In this document: positions 1 through 8,677 of the stretch, one piece after another | Layout: each line of letters begins with the position of its first letter | Numbering within the stretch: position 1 is the first letter of the stretch | Assembly: GCF_020524485.1 (NCBI RefSeq) | Contig: NZ_JAIVLF010000007.1 | Span: 62,001-126,000, forward strand | Reading direction: 5' to 3' | DNA: 64,000 bases | Source of the DNA: Novosphingobium profundi | GTDB taxonomy: Bacteria; Pseudomonadota; Alphaproteobacteria; Sphingomonadales; Sphingomonadaceae | Notes under the pieces: generated by a model | The model's database searches: none | The model's input: only the letters and a program-made list of their open reading frames with translations | Told to the model about the DNA's origin: nothing | Translations under genes and position numbers: made by a program

Positions 1-2
1 CC

Positions 3-785
3 GAGCTGGAGCGCATCCAGGCGATGTTCGTCGACCCCGCCTTCGAGACCGGCCTGTCGGACGACCTGGACCTTTCCGATCCCGATTTCCGTCTCTGGGT
101 GGAGCGCAACACCTTCGCCCACAAGGCGCCGGGCTATGTCATCGCGAACGTCTCGCTCAAGCCCATCGGCGGCATTCCCGGCGATGCGACGAGCGACCAG
201 ATCCGCCTGATGGCTGAGCTTGCCAAGGACTACAGCTTCGATGAACTGCGCGTCACCCACGCCCAGAACATCGTCTTCCCGCACGTCAAGAAGAGCGATC
301 TCTACGCGCTGTGGCAGAAGCTGGAGAAGGCCGACCTCTCGACGCCCAACCTCGACACCGTGGGCGACATCATCGCCTGCCCGGGCCTCGACTACTGCAG
401 CCTTGCCAACGCGCGCTCGATCCCGGTCGCGCAGAAGATCTCCGAGCGCTTCGGCAGCGCCGAGCGTCAGGCCGAAATCGGCGAACTCAAGCTCAAGATC
501 TCGGGCTGCATCAACGCCTGCGGGCACCACCACGCGGGCCACATCGGCATCCTCGGCGTCGACAAGAAGGGCAAGGAGAACTACCAGCTCCTGCTCGGCG
601 GATCGGAAGGGGCGGACACCTCGCTCGCCAAGATCACCGGCCCCGGCTTCGACGAGGACGGGGTGGTCGACGCCACCGAAAAGGCCATCGACGTCTACCT
701 TGCCAACAAGCAGGGCGATGAGCGCTTCCTCGACACCTACCGCCGTATCGGCATGGCCCCGTTCAAGGAGGCAATCTATGGTTGA
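3..785 (+). CDS. cysI: Sulfite reductase hemoprotein (NirA/CysI type), C-terminal part
   Basis: This is the C-terminal half of a nitrite/sulfite reductase hemoprotein, which reduces sulfite to sulfide with six electrons in assimilatory sulfur metabolism. The frame is open from the first full codon at base 3, so the gene starts before the window. The visible 260 residues carry the 4Fe-4S/siroheme ligand pattern: a CPGLDYC stretch (Cys-x5-Cys) followed by SGCINACGHHH (Cys-x3-Cys). The stop codon overlaps the ATG of the DUF934 gene by 8 bp, and cysH follows, so the three form one sulfate-assimilation operon. Sulfite rather than nitrite is favoured by these neighbours. The family assignment is firm; the N-terminal half cannot be judged. 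Confidence 0.93.
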   Translation, partial: ELERIQAMFVDPAFETGLSDDLDLSDPDFRLWVERNTFAHKAPGYVIANVSLKPIGGIPGDATSDQIRLMAELAKDYSFDELRVTHAQNIVFPHVKKSDLYALWQKLEKADLSTPNLDTVGDIIACPGLDYCSLANARSIPVAQKISERFGSAERQAEIGELKLKISGCINACGHHHAGHIGILGVDKKGKENYQLLLGGSEGADTSLAKITGPGFDEDGVVDATEKAIDVYLANKQGDERFLDTYRRIGMAPFKEAIYG

Positions 786-1212
786 TGTACAGTTCCGCTT
801 CCGCGACGACGAAGCGGTCAACGATCCCGCCGTGACGGTCAGCGCCTTCACCGAGCAGTCCAACGCCACCGCCGTGCGCATCGAGCCCAGCGACGATGCC
901 CGCGACCTTCTGCCCTCGCTCGACCGGCTTGCGCTGGTCGAGGTGGCCTTCCCGGCCTGGACCGACGGGCGCGGCTATTCCTCGGCGCGCATCCTGCGCG
1001 AGGCGGGCTACACCGGCGAACTGCGCGCCACCGGCGATCTGGTGATCGATATGCTGCACCACATGCGCCGCTGCGGGTTCGATGCCTTCGCCCCCGAAAA
1101 GCCGCTCAACACCAGCGATGCCGAAGCCGCCTTCGCGCGCTGGGAGAATGTGTACCAGGCAACGGTCGTCGATGGCCGTGCGCCGATCTGGGCCAAGCGC
1201 CACCCGGCGTAA
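778..1212 (+). CDS. DUF934 family protein of the sulfite reduction operon
   Basis: A 144-residue protein of the DUF934 family, which regularly lies between cysI and cysH in alphaproteobacteria and is presumed to assist sulfite reduction; its biochemical role is not established. The family core is visible as FPAWTDGRGYSSARILRE followed by GELRATGDL and a segment with RCGFDAF. I chose the ATG at 778 because it overlaps the cysI stop by 8 bp and gives the usual family length; the open frame further upstream is a shadow of cysI. No membrane segment or signal peptide is visible, so it should be cytoplasmic. Its placement implies translational coupling to cysI. Confidence 0.88.
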   Translation: MVDVQFRFRDDEAVNDPAVTVSAFTEQSNATAVRIEPSDDARDLLPSLDRLALVEVAFPAWTDGRGYSSARILREAGYTGELRATGDLVIDMLHHMRRCGFDAFAPEKPLNTSDAEAAFARWENVYQATVVDGRAPIWAKRHPA

Positions 1213-1240
1213 GGTCCCCGCTGTCAGGAGGGAGTACCCG

Positions 1241-2053
1241 ATGACCGAACAGAACGACACCCAAGGCCGCATCCGCGACCGCATCGAGACCGGACCTCGC
1301 TTCGTCGAGGCCGACGCGGTGCGCCTCAACCGCCTCTTCCGCGGCACCGACACGAGCGAGATGCTCGAGACGCTGCTCAAGGAAGGCATGGCGGGCGACG
1401 TGGCGCAGGTGTCGAGTTTCGGCGCGGAAAGCGCGGTGCTCCTCCACCTCGTCAGCCGGATCAATCCGAACCTGCCGGTGCTCTTCCTGGAAACGGGCAA
1501 GCACTTCCCCGAGACCCTCGCCTATCGCGACGACCTCGTGGAACGTCTTGGCCTCAAGAACCTCGTCAACCTGACGCCCGACGAAGAGGAACTGGCCAAG
1601 AAGGACGAGAGTGGCCTTCGCTGGTCCTACGACCCCGACGGCTGCTGCGAGATCCGCAAGGTCAAGCCGCTGGCCAAGGCGCTCGCCGGGTTCGATGCGA
1701 CGATCACGGGCCGCAAGGCCTTCCAGTCGTCCACCCGCAAGACCCTGCCCCGCTTCGAAATCGACACCACCGACGAGCAGGGGCGCCTGAAGATCAACCC
1801 GCTGATCGACTGGAGCCCCGAACGGCTCGAGGCCTACATCCAGGAATTCGACCTGCCGCCCCACCCGCTGGTGGCGCAGGGCTATCCCTCGATCGGCTGC
1901 ATGCCCTGCACCAGCAAGGTCGCGCCGGGTGAAGACCCGCGCTCGGGCCGCTGGAGGGGCTGGGACAAGACCGAGTGCGGCATTCACAAGCCCGGCGAAG
2001 ACGGCAACGGCCCCGCCAGCGATTTGCCGCCCGGCTTCGACCCGGTGTTCTGA
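1241..2053 (+). CDS. cysH: Adenylyl-sulfate (APS) reductase, thioredoxin-dependent
   Basis: Reduces activated sulfate (APS, possibly also PAPS) to sulfite, the step before the sulfite reductase upstream. The 270-residue protein has the PAPS-reductase fold motif SSFGAESAVLLHL near residue 58. Two cysteine pairs, CC at 135-136 and CxxC at 220-223, ligate a 4Fe-4S cluster and mark APS reductases rather than the cluster-free PAPS enzymes of enterobacteria. The C-terminal TECGIH (Cys246) holds the catalytic cysteine that attacks the nucleotide sulfur. The ATG at 1241 is preceded by an AGGAGGG-like ribosome site; 28 bp separate it from the DUF934 stop. A strong terminator follows. Confidence 0.93.
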   Translation: MTEQNDTQGRIRDRIETGPRFVEADAVRLNRLFRGTDTSEMLETLLKEGMAGDVAQVSSFGAESAVLLHLVSRINPNLPVLFLETGKHFPETLAYRDDLVERLGLKNLVNLTPDEEELAKKDESGLRWSYDPDGCCEIRKVKPLAKALAGFDATITGRKAFQSSTRKTLPRFEIDTTDEQGRLKINPLIDWSPERLEAYIQEFDLPPHPLVAQGYPSIGCMPCTSKVAPGEDPRSGRWRGWDKTECGIHKPGEDGNGPASDLPPGFDPVF

Positions 2054-2079
2054 GGAACAGCCGCGCAGAATAAGAAAAA

Positions 2080-2112
2080 GGGGCGAGCCCGGCCTGGGCC
2101 CGCCCCTTTTTT
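2080..2112 (+). terminator. Rho-independent terminator after cysH
   Basis: An 11-bp stem (GGGGCGAGCCC against GGGCCCGCCCC, one A-C mismatch) with a 5-nt loop is followed by six T. It lies 27 bp after the cysH stop. An A-rich run precedes it, so it may also work for the convergent small gene on the other strand. Confidence 0.85.
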
Positions 2113-2129
2113 CGTGGCTCCGGGCCTCG

Positions 2130-2423
2130 TCAGCCGATGCGGATGGTCTTCTTGACCTGGTTGATCTCGCCCCAGTCGGCGACTTCGACCTGCAGCGTGT
2201 CGATCACCTCGCCGCTTTCGGACTGGAGCGTGACTTCGCCGCTGACCGGCCCGCTCTCACCGTCCTTGCGGGTGAGGATCGCAGAGACCGTATGCTCGCC
2301 CGGCGTGAGGTTGGCGGCGGCCTCCTCCTCGCCCAGGTCGAGGATCTGGCCATCGACCATCAAGAGAAGATTCTGTGCATTTGCCGAACGTGCCGGCCGT
2401 ACACTGATGCGCACGTCACCCAT
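2130..2423 (-). CDS. Hypothetical protein, 97 residues
   Basis: I do not recognise this family. The predicted protein is acidic, mostly beta-strand in character, and has no cysteine, signal peptide or membrane segment. It starts MGDVRISVRPARSANAQNLL and ends in KKTIRIG, with a repeating strand-turn pattern (LTPGEHTVSAIL, GEVTLQSESGEVIDTLQVEV) that suggests a small beta-sandwich. I chose the ATG at 2423 because it follows an AGGGGA ribosome site; the frame stays open upstream but has no better start. Its transcription is convergent with cysH across the terminator. A short hairpin sits in its leader at 2447-2466. Confidence 0.6.
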   Translation of the reverse strand: MGDVRISVRPARSANAQNLLLMVDGQILDLGEEEAAANLTPGEHTVSAILTRKDGESGPVSGEVTLQSESGEVIDTLQVEVADWGEINQVKKTIRIG

Positions 2424-2767
2424 GGAAATTTCCCCTAGTACAGTTTGCCGGGGTAACTTTCCCGGCGGCAGGCCTTCCTTAGCGAGCACTTGGCCCCACC
2501 GCCAGAAGTCCCGCGCGTCCACTTGGGCGGTCTAACGGACAATTTCACATATCCTCGTTGGCAAAGGGGACTGATCTCGCCACCTCTTCTGCCATCCCCC
2601 GTGTTGGCGCAAACCGAGGGCGGACAGCCGCCAAGCCCGCATCCGGGCGATACATCACACTTGCATGCGCCACGTCGATACTTGCGCCATTTGCACCATC
2701 TGCACGCACAAAGCGCAAGGTTTCCCCCTCCAGCCCGGACCGCCTTTGCTCTATATTGCGGCGCAAC
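2424..2767. other. Divergent intergenic region, 344 bp
   Basis: Lies between the start of the 97-residue gene (minus) and the MFS exporter (plus), so it should hold both promoters. The visible structure is a hairpin GCCGGG (2447-2452)/CCCGGC (2461-2466) with an 8-nt loop, about 25 nt before the minus-strand ATG. The rest lacks a convincing gene; frames that stay open across it show no ribosome site or recognisable product. Confidence 0.5.
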
Positions 2768-3976
2768 ATGACCGTACAGACCTTGCCCCCCTCCCAGCCG
2801 GTTCACCCGGCTCTCGTCATTCTCGCGCTTGCCGTGGGTGCCTTTGCCATCGGCACCACCGAGTTCGCCGCGATGAGCCTCCTCCCCTATTTCGCGCGCG
2901 ACCTTGGCCTGACCGACCCGCAGGCGGGCCACGCGATCAGCATGTATGCGCTGGGCGTCGTGGTCGGTGCGCCGATCTTCTCGGTGCTGGGCGCGCGCCT
3001 GTCGCGCCGCACCATGCTGATCGGCCTCATGGCGATCTTCGCGGTCGGCAACGCGCTGAGCGCCATGGCCTCGAGCTATTCGACGCTGCTCCTTTTCCGC
3101 TTCCTCGCCGGGCTTCCCCACGGCGCCTTCTTCGGCGTCGCCGCCCTCGTCGCGGCCTCGCTCGTGCCCGCCAAGAAGCGCGCGCAGGCCGTCGCCAAGG
3201 TGTTCCTGGGCCTGACCATCGCCACCATCATCGGCGTGCCTGCGGCCAACCTGCTCGGCCAGATCGTGGGCTGGCGCTATGGCTTTGGCATCGTCGCGTT
3301 CCTGGCGATGGCCACGATGGCGCTCGTCGCGCTCTATGCCCCGCGCCACGGTGCCGATCCCGACGCCAGCCCTTTACGCGAACTGGGCGCCTTCAAGCGC
3401 CCGCAGGTGCTGCTCACGCTGCTGACCGGGGTGATCGGATTTGGCGGCATGTTCTGTGTCTACACCTACCTCGCCTCGACCATGATCGAGGTGACGAAGA
3501 CCCCCGAAACGCTCGTCCCCGTGGTCTTGGCCGTCTACGGCGTGGGCATGACGGCGGGCAACCTGTTCTGGGCCTGGCTTGCCGACCGCGACCAGGACCG
3601 CGCCGCGATCATCGCCTTCGTGTGGGTCGCGATTGCGCTCGCCCTGTTCCCGCTCGTGGTCGAGAACGTCTGGCTGCTCGCTATCGACGTCCTGCTCATC
3701 GGCTTTGGCGGCGGCCTTGGCACGATCCTGCAGACGCGCCTGATGGACGTGGCAGGCGACGCGCAGGCGCTGGCCGCGGCCGCGCACCACAGCGCCTTCA
3801 ACACCGCCAACGCGCTCGGCCCCTGGCTGGGTGGCCTCGCCATCACGGCAGGCCTGGGCCTCCCCTCCACCGGCTGGATCGGTGCCGTGCTCTCGCTCGG
3901 CGGGCTGGCCGTCTACCTCGTGACGCTCACGCTCTACCGCCGTGACCAGCGTCAGGCCGCGCTCGCCATGGCTTGA
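2768..3976 (+). CDS. MFS efflux transporter, AraJ/PbuE-like (DHA1 group)
   Basis: A 402-residue inner-membrane transporter with about 12 hydrophobic segments. The N-terminal AIGTTEFAAMSLLPYFARDLG stretch and the following GARLSRRTMLIGLM loop are typical of the AraJ/YdhP/PbuE subgroup of drug:H+ antiporters, members of which export sugars, purines or chloramphenicol-like compounds; the substrate here cannot be read. I start it at ATG 2768 because this gives the normal family length and N-terminus; the frame is open further upstream but without a typical start. It stands alone, and the terminator at 4002-4038 separates it from the convergent putA. Confidence 0.85.
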   Translation: MTVQTLPPSQPVHPALVILALAVGAFAIGTTEFAAMSLLPYFARDLGLTDPQAGHAISMYALGVVVGAPIFSVLGARLSRRTMLIGLMAIFAVGNALSAMASSYSTLLLFRFLAGLPHGAFFGVAALVAASLVPAKKRAQAVAKVFLGLTIATIIGVPAANLLGQIVGWRYGFGIVAFLAMATMALVALYAPRHGADPDASPLRELGAFKRPQVLLTLLTGVIGFGGMFCVYTYLASTMIEVTKTPETLVPVVLAVYGVGMTAGNLFWAWLADRDQDRAAIIAFVWVAIALALFPLVVENVWLLAIDVLLIGFGGGLGTILQTRLMDVAGDAQALAAAAHHSAFNTANALGPWLGGLAITAGLGLPSTGWIGAVLSLGGLAVYLVTLTLYRRDQRQAALAMA

Positions 3977-4001
3977 GCGGACGCTCATCGGACACCACAA
4001 G

Positions 4002-4038
4002 AAAGGGGCCGGAAAGCAACGCTTCCCGGCCCCTTTTT
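4002..4038. terminator. Bidirectional terminator between MFS gene and putA
   Basis: A 13-bp stem with one mismatch (GGGGCCGG... against ...CCGGCCCC, loop AAC) is flanked by AAA on the left and TTTTT on the right. It sits between two convergent genes, 26 bp after the MFS stop and 22 bp after the putA stop, and can serve both. Confidence 0.85.
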
Positions 4039-4059
4039 CATTCATCGTGGCAAAGCCGA

Positions 4060-7000
4060 TCAGTCGATCATCATCAGGCTGGCGTTGCCGCCTGCCGCCG
4101 TGGTGTTGATCGAGATCGACACTTCCTCAAGCAGCCAGGCAAGACCCGGCCCCGGACGGCCCGCCGCGTGGACCGGCACGATCGGCCCGGGACGCTCGGC
4201 CATGTCGGCGCAGGCCTTCAGCAGCGCGTCCTTGCCGCCTTCGACAAGGCAGGCGGCCAGCGGCTCATCGGGTTCGGGCTTGAAGGAGGCGGCGATGCTG
4301 TCGGGCAGGCCTTCGGGAAGGTCCATACCCTCGACGCTCGCGGTGTTGCCGGTGGCCAGCACCAGCGCCATCATGCGCACGAGCCCCGAGCGGGTCTTGG
4401 GCCGCAGCAGGATGCGCCCGCGCGGATGGAGCGCGTATTCGTTGCGCTCGCCCACAGGGCCGGGCAGCTCCATCTGCACACCAAGGCGGCTTGCAGTATG
4501 GATCGCGCGGGCCTGAGCGGCACCTTCGAACCACTCCTTCTTGGCGAGCCAGCCGACGAACTCGTCGACGAGCGGCATGCGCACGCCCGAGGGCGGCAGG
4601 ACCAGCGGCGCCTGCCGCACGAGACGCCCAAGGTACAAGGGGCCGCCCGCCTTGGGGCCGGTGCCCGACATGCCGCGCCCGCCGAAGGGCTGGACGCCGA
4701 CGATGGCGCCGACCTGGTTGCGGTTGACGTAGCGGTTGCCCGTACGGATGCGCGAGAGGACGTGCGCCACGGTCCCGTCCATGCGGGTGTGCAGGCCGAA
4801 AGTCAGGCCATAGCCGGTCGCGTTGATCGAATCGATCAGCGCATCGAGGTTCTTGCGCTTGAAGCGCAGGACATGAAGGACCGGTCCGAAGACCTCCTGT
4901 TCCACATCCTCGACGCTGTCGATCTCGATGATCGTGGGCGCAACGTAGGTGCCCTTGGCGCAGTCCTCACCCAGATCGACCTGGTGGATCGTGTGGCCGC
5001 GCGAACGCATCGTCTCGATGTGCTCGTTGATCTTGTCGCGCGCCTCCTGCGTGATGACAGGGCCGACATCGACCGAAAGACGATCCGGGTTGCCGACTTC
5101 CAGTTCAGCGAGCGCGCCCTTCAGCATATTCAGCGTGTTGCTGGCGATCTCGTCCTGGAGGCACAGGATGCGCAGCGCCGAGCAGCGCTGGCCCGCGCTG
5201 TCGAAGGCCGAGACGATGACATCGCCCACGACCTGCTCGGCAAGCGAGGTGGAATCGACGATCATCGCGTTCTGGCCGCCGGTTTCCGCGATCAGCGGGA
5301 TCGGGTGACCCTCGTCCGAAAGACGGGTCGAAAGCTGCTTCTGGATCAGGCGCGCCACTTCGGTGGAGCCGGTGAACATCACGCCTGCCACTTCCGGCTG
5401 CTCGATCAGCGCGGCACCAATGGAGCCGTCGCCGGGCAGAAGCTGGAGCGCGTCGCCCGGAATCCCCGCCTGGTGCAGGATGCGCACGGCTTCGGCCGCG
5501 ATCAGCGGGGTTTCCTCGGCGGGCTTCGCCAGCACGGTGTTGCCCGCGACCAGCGCGGCCGCCACCTGGCCTGTGAAGATCGCCATCGGGAAGTTCCAGG
5601 GGCTGATGCAGACCACCGGCCCCAGCGGCACTTGCGCGGCGCCGAAGGTCTGGCGCGCCTGCAGCGCGTAGTAGTTGAGGAAGTCGACCGCCTCGCGCAC
5701 TTCGGCAATGGCGTTGGCCGCCGACTTGCCCGCCTCACGCATAGCAAGGCCCATGAGCACGGGCATCTCATCCTGCATGACCTTCGCGGCGCGCTCAAGG
5801 ATGGCCGCGCGCTCGGAAACGGGGGTGTTGGACCATTCGCTTGCCGCCGCGCGCTTCATCGCGGCCTCGGCCATTTCGGCCGGGGTCTCGATCACCGTGC
5901 CCACGACATCGTCGTGGTCGGCCGGATTGATGACGTCCTTGCCCTCACCCTCGGCGCCATCGGCCGCGGCCTGCCAGGGGTGGGCCACCGTTCCCGCGAG
6001 CTTGATGGTGAGATCGGCCAGCACCGCATCGTCGGCAAGGTCGAGCCCGGCCGAGTTGGCGCGGTCGGGATAGATCTCGCTCGGCAGGTCGATCTTGTCG
6101 TGCTTGCCCGCCGGATCGTCGAGTTCGAGGAGCGATTCCACCGGGTCCTCGACCAGCGTCGCGACATCCACCTTGGGATCTGCGATGCGGTTGACGAACG
6201 AGGAGTTCGCCCCGTTCTCGAGCAGGCGCCGCACGAGGTAGGCCAGCAGCGTCTCATGCGTGCCGACCGGCGCATAGATGCGGCAGGGACGCGCCAGATT
6301 GTCCTTGGAGACCACGTGCGAATAGAGCGCCTCGCCCATGCCGTGAAGGCACTGGAATTCGTACTGCTCGACCGTGAAGGTCTCCGGCTTCGCCATGTGG
6401 TAGATGGTCGAGAGCGTCTGCGCATTGTGGGTCGCGAACTGCGGGTAGATCTCGTCCGGCGCGGCCAGCAGCTTGCGGGCCGAGGCGATGTAGGCGACGT
6501 CGGTGTGGCGCTTGCGGGTGAAGACCGGGAAGTCGGACTGCCCGTCGACCTGCGCGCGCTTGATCTCCGCGTCCCAGTAGGCGCCCTTGACCAGACGCAC
6601 CATGATGCGCCGGTCGGCGCGCCTGGCCAGGTCGATCAGCCAATCGATCACCTGCGGGCAGCGCTTGCCATAGGCCTGGACCACGAAGCCAAGGCCATTC
6701 CAACCGGCCAGGTCCTTGTCGAGCGCCAGCGATTCCAGAAGGTCCAGCGAAAGCTCAAGGCGATCCGCCTCTTCGGCATCGATGTTGAAACCGATGTCGT
6801 AGCCCTTGGCGAGAAGCGCCAGTTCCTTGACGCGCGGGAGCAGTTCATCGACCGCCCGGCCCGCCTTCATGCGCATGTAGCGCGGGTGGAGGGCGGAGAG
6901 CTTAATCGAGATACCGGGGCCCTTGTAGACGCCCTTCCCCTTGCCCGCCGCGCCAATGGCGTGGATCGCGTTCTCGTAATCCTCGTAGTAGTCCTTGGCC

Positions 7001-7698
7001 GCCTTGTCCGTGACCGCCGCCTCGCCCAGCATGTCGTAGCTATAGCGGAAACCCTTGGCTTCCAGCTCCTTGGCGCGCTTGATCGCCTTGGCAATGGTCT
7101 GTCCGGTAACGAATTGCTCGCCCATCATGCGCATGGCAATGTCGACGCCGCGGCGCACAACCGGCTCACCGGCGCGGCCGATCAGGCGGTTGAGCGCGCG
7201 CGCCAACCCCTGATCATCGACGCTGCCGTCGATGCCGCCATAGAGCTTGCCCGCCACGACCAGGCCCCAGGTCGCCGCGTTGACGAAGAGCGAGCGGTCC
7301 CCGCCCATGTGCTCGCGCCACTGGCCCTTGCCGATCTTGTCGCGGATCAGCGCATCGCGCGTGTCGTCGTCAGGGATGCGCAGCAGCGCCTCGGCCAGAC
7401 ACATCAGCGCCACGCCCTCCAGACTGGAGAGCGAGTACTCGTACATCAGCGCGTCGACACCGCCCAGCTTGGCCTGCTGCTTCTGCTTGGCGCGCAGCAT
7501 CTCGACCAGATCGGCCGCGGTCTTGCGGATGGAATCGCGCATTTCACCGGGGAAGCTCGCCGCCTCGATCAGGGGGGCCATCGCTTCGCCCTCCTCGCGT
7601 CGGCAGGCTCCGGTGACCGCACGTCGCAAGGCGCTGGGCTCGCGCACGGGTGGGGCGAAGGAGGCGAAGGGCGTGTGCTTGGTTTGTGTCGCGGTCAT
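4060..7698 (-). CDS. putA: Bifunctional proline dehydrogenase / L-glutamate gamma-semialdehyde dehydrogenase
   Basis: Oxidises proline to glutamate through two active sites in one 1212-residue chain. The FAD-binding proline dehydrogenase barrel spans about residues 190-510, with RLVKGAYWDAEIKRAQ near 368 and the R-x2-R family tail ENGANSSFVNRI near 496. The aldehyde dehydrogenase part (about 590-1080) has Glu805 in ETGGQN and the catalytic Cys839 in GQRCSALR. The first 50 residues start directly with the linker and arm region, so the ribbon-helix-helix DNA-binding domain of enterobacterial PutA is absent; the length and the roughly 130-residue C-terminal extension fit type B PutA. Regulation is therefore expected to come from the divergent Lrp-type gene. 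ATG at 7698. Confidence 0.96.
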   Translation of the reverse strand: MTATQTKHTPFASFAPPVREPSALRRAVTGACRREEGEAMAPLIEAASFPGEMRDSIRKTAADLVEMLRAKQKQQAKLGGVDALMYEYSLSSLEGVALMCLAEALLRIPDDDTRDALIRDKIGKGQWREHMGGDRSLFVNAATWGLVVAGKLYGGIDGSVDDQGLARALNRLIGRAGEPVVRRGVDIAMRMMGEQFVTGQTIAKAIKRAKELEAKGFRYSYDMLGEAAVTDKAAKDYYEDYENAIHAIGAAGKGKGVYKGPGISIKLSALHPRYMRMKAGRAVDELLPRVKELALLAKGYDIGFNIDAEEADRLELSLDLLESLALDKDLAGWNGLGFVVQAYGKRCPQVIDWLIDLARRADRRIMVRLVKGAYWDAEIKRAQVDGQSDFPVFTRKRHTDVAYIASARKLLAAPDEIYPQFATHNAQTLSTIYHMAKPETFTVEQYEFQCLHGMGEALYSHVVSKDNLARPCRIYAPVGTHETLLAYLVRRLLENGANSSFVNRIADPKVDVATLVEDPVESLLELDDPAGKHDKIDLPSEIYPDRANSAGLDLADDAVLADLTIKLAGTVAHPWQAAADGAEGEGKDVINPADHDDVVGTVIETPAEMAEAAMKRAAASEWSNTPVSERAAILERAAKVMQDEMPVLMGLAMREAGKSAANAIAEVREAVDFLNYYALQARQTFGAAQVPLGPVVCISPWNFPMAIFTGQVAAALVAGNTVLAKPAEETPLIAAEAVRILHQAGIPGDALQLLPGDGSIGAALIEQPEVAGVMFTGSTEVARLIQKQLSTRLSDEGHPIPLIAETGGQNAMIVDSTSLAEQVVGDVIVSAFDSAGQRCSALRILCLQDEIASNTLNMLKGALAELEVGNPDRLSVDVGPVITQEARDKINEHIETMRSRGHTIHQVDLGEDCAKGTYVAPTIIEIDSVEDVEQEVFGPVLHVLRFKRKNLDALIDSINATGYGLTFGLHTRMDGTVAHVLSRIRTGNRYVNRNQVGAIVGVQPFGGRGMSGTGPKAGGPLYLGRLVRQAPLVLPPSGVRMPLVDEFVGWLAKKEWFEGAAQARAIHTASRLGVQMELPGPVGERNEYALHPRGRILLRPKTRSGLVRMMALVLATGNTASVEGMDLPEGLPDSIAASFKPEPDEPLAACLVEGGKDALLKACADMAERPGPIVPVHAAGRPGPGLAWLLEEVSISINTTAAGGNASLMMID

Positions 7699-7796
7699 GA
7701 TCCCAGATTATCTTTTTTGCAGTTGGCAGTCTGCCTTTTCGGCGTCTATTTCCAAAGCGTCTGGGCTAAAGTTTAGTTTCATCTTGGGCGATTTGG
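7699..7796. promoter_or_regulatory. putA-putR divergent control region with palindrome
   Basis: 98 bp between the two start codons hold both promoters. The clearest symmetry is GGCAG-T-CTGCC at 7725-7735, in an otherwise AT-rich stretch with TTTTTT and repeated TTT runs typical of Lrp-family targets. In Agrobacterium and Rhodobacter, PutR binds the equivalent region and activates putA when proline is present; that this palindrome is the site is inference. Confidence 0.5.
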
Positions 7797-8267
7797 ATGG
7801 TCAGAAAAACGTTTGCAGGCGATCTGGACGAGGTGGATCGCCGAATTATTGCGGTATTGCGCGAAGATGGGCGCAAAACCGTCACCGATCTGGCGCGCGA
7901 GGTCGGTATCTCGAAAACCCCCTGCCAGATCCGCATGCGGCGGCTGATCGAGAGCGGTGTGATTCGCGGCTTTCAGGCCGTCGTCGATCCCGCGACCCTG
8001 GGCCTCGATCACATCGCCTTTGTCGAGATCGGCCTTGCCAGCACGCACGAGAAGGCGCTCACGGACTTCAACGAGGCGGTGCGGCGCATCCCCGAGGTGG
8101 AGGAGTGCCACATGATCGCGGGCAGCTTCGACTATCTGCTCAAGGTGCGCACGCTCGACATGCGCCGCTATCGCAAGGTCATGGGCGAGAAGATCACCAA
8201 TCTCCCCCATGTCGCGACGACCTCCACCTTCGTGGTCATGGAAGCGGTAAAGGAAGTGCACGGCTAG
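7797..8267 (+). CDS. putR: Lrp/AsnC-family proline regulator PutR
   Basis: A 156-residue transcription factor. Residues 8-65 form the AsnC-type winged helix (DEVDRRIIAVLREDGRKTV, then VGISKTPCQIRMRRLIESG), and residues 70-150 form the RAM ligand-binding domain (VEECHMIAGSFDYLLKVRT). The length and the divergent placement next to putA match PutR of Agrobacterium and Rhodobacter, which activates putA in response to proline and represses itself. The ATG at 7797 gives a full-length N-terminus. A GC-rich imperfect hairpin begins at its stop codon. Function is inferred mainly from gene context, which is strong. Confidence 0.88.
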   Translation: MVRKTFAGDLDEVDRRIIAVLREDGRKTVTDLAREVGISKTPCQIRMRRLIESGVIRGFQAVVDPATLGLDHIAFVEIGLASTHEKALTDFNEAVRRIPEVEECHMIAGSFDYLLKVRTLDMRRYRKVMGEKITNLPHVATTSTFVVMEAVKEVHG

Positions 8268-8331
8268 CCTGGCCTTGTGTGCGAATCGGGTCCGCGTGGG
8301 CACGTCCCACCGGGCCTGACACGAGCCAGGC
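8267..8331 (+). other. Structured element at the putR 3' end
   Basis: Long outer stem: bases 8267-8280 pair with 8319-8331 (13 bp with one bulged C), and an inner hairpin GTGGG...CCCAC lies inside. The outer stem starts on the last base of the putR stop codon. No T-run follows, so it is not a classical terminator; it could be a Rho-assisted end, an mRNA stabiliser or an attenuating structure. Confidence 0.45.
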
Positions 8332-8677
8332 CAGATCCCGGCGACGCAAAATGCCTGCCGGGAGGGCGCGCGCGTGTCTTGGCGGCGAACATGCCTCCTG
8401 CCCCGCCCCCATGCGGGAAGCCCCTTCACATCACGCCCGCGTGCGCTCGCCAATGCTGCAGCCCAGCATGGATGAAACGCACCGCAAGCTGCCACAGGCT
8501 AATGAATAATCGGATTACCATATGAGCAAACATCCGCACCGCAGCGAATACTATTGAACATAGCACCAATCTCACAATTCCACGTATGACGCCGAAGTAA
8601 CATAAATGTAATGACACCATTACGGACGACTTAGGGTTCTTTTAGAAGACCGCATCTGCTAGGGGCGCGTTCCGCAT
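8332..8677. promoter_or_regulatory. AT-rich leader upstream of the symporter operon
   Basis: About 350 bp between the putR end structure and the first gene of the symporter/carbamoyltransferase operon. The stretch 8495-8645 is conspicuously AT-rich for this genome and should hold the promoter. I see no clear operator palindrome. A 64-codon hydrophobic frame on the minus strand (8426-8620) is noted but not called. Confidence 0.5.

Noticed and set aside
3973..7776. Very long open frame (more than 1200 codons) on the plus strand opposite putA
   Set aside because: The translation is His/Arg/Gln-rich with no domain and mirrors the third-position GC bias of putA on the other strand. It is an antisense shadow.
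8426..8620. 64-codon hydrophobic frame on the minus strand in the AT-rich leader
   Set aside because: No ribosome site and no recognised family; hydrophobicity may result from AT-rich codons. Kept as a note only.
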